Origin: an uncultured Ruminococcus sp.
GTDB taxonomy: Bacteria > Bacillota > Clostridia > Oscillospirales > Acutalibacteraceae
DNA: 13,777 nt
Direction of reading: 5' to 3'
NCBI GenBank assembly: GCA_902783815.1
Contig: CACZSM010000031.1
Coordinates: forward strand, 1 to 13,777
Shown here piece after piece: positions 12,468 through 13,777 of this stretch (positions are counted from its first letter, which is position 1; each line of letters begins with the position of its first letter). The notes under the pieces were generated by a model that was not told the origin of the DNA, searched no databases, and saw nothing but the letters and a program-made list of their open reading frames with translations. A program made the position numbers and the translations under genes.

Positions 12468-13777
12468 ATGGCAGATAATAATGATGTTATATACGGTATT
12501 AACGGACCCGTCGTTACGATAAGGAATACCCGTACCTTTTCTATGATGGAAATGGTATATGTTGGTGAGTCCCGTCTTGTTGGTGAGATAATCGGCATAA
12601 ACGATAAATTCACCACAGTCCAGGTATATGAGGAAACGACTGGCCTTAAACCGGGTGACCCCGTTTTCGGTACGGGCGCACCAATGAATGTACTGCTGGG
12701 TCCCGGTATTATCGACAATATCTTTGACGGTATCGAAAGACCTCTGAAATCTATCGAGGAGGAAAGCGGATCGTTTATTTCAAGAGGTTCGGCAGTCTCT
12801 CCGCTTGACCTTAACAGATACTGGAATATAAAGATCAAGGTAAAACCGGGGGATAGACTGGAGGGCGGTATGATATATGCCGTCTGCCCGGAAACAGCAA
12901 TTATTGAACACAGGTTCATGGTGCCGCCGGCTCTCAGCGGTACCGTTGTAAGCGTTCAGCCTAATGGTAAATACAGGCTGAACGATACTATCGTCACTAT
13001 AAAGGACGATAAGGGTAATATTCATGACCTTACCCTGTGCCAGAAATGGCCGATCAGACAGGCAAGACCAAGCCTTGAAAGACTGCCGGCAGATATTCCG
13101 CTTATTACAGGTCAGAGAGTTATTGATACTCTCTTCCCGATATCAAAGGGCGGTACTGCGGCTATTCCGGGCGGCTTCGGTACGGGTAAGACTATGACTC
13201 AGCATCAGCTTGCAAAATGGTGTGATGCGGATATAATCGTCTATGTCGGCTGCGGTGAGCGCGGCAACGAAATGAGCCAGGTGCTTGATGAGTTCTCTGA
13301 GCTTATCGACCCGAAATCCGGCAGACCTATGACCGACAGAACTGTACTTATCGCAAATACCTCGAATATGCCTGTTGCGGCTCGTGAGGCATCTATCTAT
13401 ACGGGTCTTACTCTTGCTGAGTATTACAGGGATATGGGCTACCATGTCGCAATAATGGCGGATTCGACTTCAAGATGGGCTGAGGCTCTCAGAGAAATAT
13501 CCGGCCGTCTTGAGGAAATGCCTGCTGAGGAGGGCTTCCCGGCTTACCTGCCGTCAAGACTTTCTGAGTTCTATGAAAGAGCAGGAAGAATAAAGACTCT
13601 CAGCGGAAGCGAAGGCTCTGTAACAATAATAGGTGCCGTATCTCCGCAGGGCTCGGACTTCTCTGAACCGGTCACTCAGAATACTAAGCGCTTTACAAGA
13701 TGCTTCTGGGCACTTGATAAGTCCCTCGCCTATGCAAGACATTATCCGGCTATCAACTGGATGGACAGCTACAGTGA
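12468..13777 (+). CDS. ntpA: V/A-type ATPase catalytic subunit A (5' part, cut by window end)
   Basis: This is the ATP-binding catalytic subunit. The visible part encodes about 436 residues, and the normal length is near 590. The N-terminal beta-barrel includes VIYGINGPVVTIRNT, followed by the V/A-specific bulge region (about 110-185). The Walker A loop GGFGTGKT lies at 235-242 with Lys241. The catalytic Glu264 is in GCGERGNEM. A Walker B-type HVAIMADSTSRWAEALREIS follows, then EEMPAEEGFPAYLPSRL. Many relatives have GPFGSGKT or a similar loop; here Gly replaces Pro. ATG 12468 follows a weak GGGATGAG. No stop is met before the edge. Subunits B and D probably follow. Confidence 0.95.
   Translation, partial: MADNNDVIYGINGPVVTIRNTRTFSMMEMVYVGESRLVGEIIGINDKFTTVQVYEETTGLKPGDPVFGTGAPMNVLLGPGIIDNIFDGIERPLKSIEEESGSFISRGSAVSPLDLNRYWNIKIKVKPGDRLEGGMIYAVCPETAIIEHRFMVPPALSGTVVSVQPNGKYRLNDTIVTIKDDKGNIHDLTLCQKWPIRQARPSLERLPADIPLITGQRVIDTLFPISKGGTAAIPGGFGTGKTMTQHQLAKWCDADIIVYVGCGERGNEMSQVLDEFSELIDPKSGRPMTDRTVLIANTSNMPVAAREASIYTGLTLAEYYRDMGYHVAIMADSTSRWAEALREISGRLEEMPAEEGFPAYLPSRLSEFYERAGRIKTLSGSEGSVTIIGAVSPQGSDFSEPVTQNTKRFTRCFWALDKSLAYARHYPAINWMDSYS

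Overview
The window looks like a chromosomal segment from a low-to-mid GC anaerobic Firmicute, most likely a Ruminococcus-like member of the Clostridia. The basis is the V/A-type ATPase proteins, which resemble clostridial versions as I remember them, the strong AGGAGG-type ribosome binding sites, the consensus sigma-A promoters and the UPF0237/UPF0210 gene pair. No rRNA, tRNA, CRISPR array, insertion sequence or phage gene is visible. The species assignment is inference.

Region 1 (1 to about 340) has no convincing gene. It is a GC-rich patch packed with short perfect hairpins, most with 3-nt loops, and looks like an intergenic repeat element or a structured RNA rather than protein-coding DNA.

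Region 2 (about 348 to 3450) is a compact metal-uptake locus. A textbook promoter carries a near-perfect 42-bp palindrome over its -10 box. It drives an FTR1-type iron permease with two REGxE motifs, followed by a P19/Tp34-type metal-binding lipoprotein. A bidirectional terminator separates these from a convergent DtxR/MntR-family repressor gene on the minus strand, which has its own promoter. The simplest model is that the repressor, loaded with metal, binds the palindrome and shuts off the permease and lipoprotein.

Region 3 (about 3543 to 7655) starts at a plausible plus-strand promoter. It runs through a phosphoribosyltransferase-like protein with a degenerate PRPP loop and a Cys-rich C-terminus, a small lysine-rich single-span membrane protein, prmA (ribosomal protein L11 methyltransferase), a four-span membrane protein with an acidic tail, a UPF0237 ACT-domain protein and its usual partner UPF0210/DUF711. 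Gaps are short or overlapping, so this may be one transcript.

Region 4 (7694 to the window end) is a V/A-type ATPase operon in the order G/H-like stalk, C, I, K, F, E, A. The A gene is cut by the window edge, and B and D presumably follow. It sits only 38 bp after the UPF0210 gene with no visible terminator, so it may be read from the region 3 promoter. The proton-binding glutamate of subunit K is present, but the residues that make a sodium site in c-type rotors are missing, which suggests a proton-coupled machine.

I did not find a clearly unprecedented multi-gene system. The best candidates for follow-up are the operator-promoter and hybrid-metal-site repressor pair, the hairpin cluster at the left end, the degenerate phosphoribosyltransferase, and the physical linkage of the UPF0237/UPF0210 pair to the ATPase.
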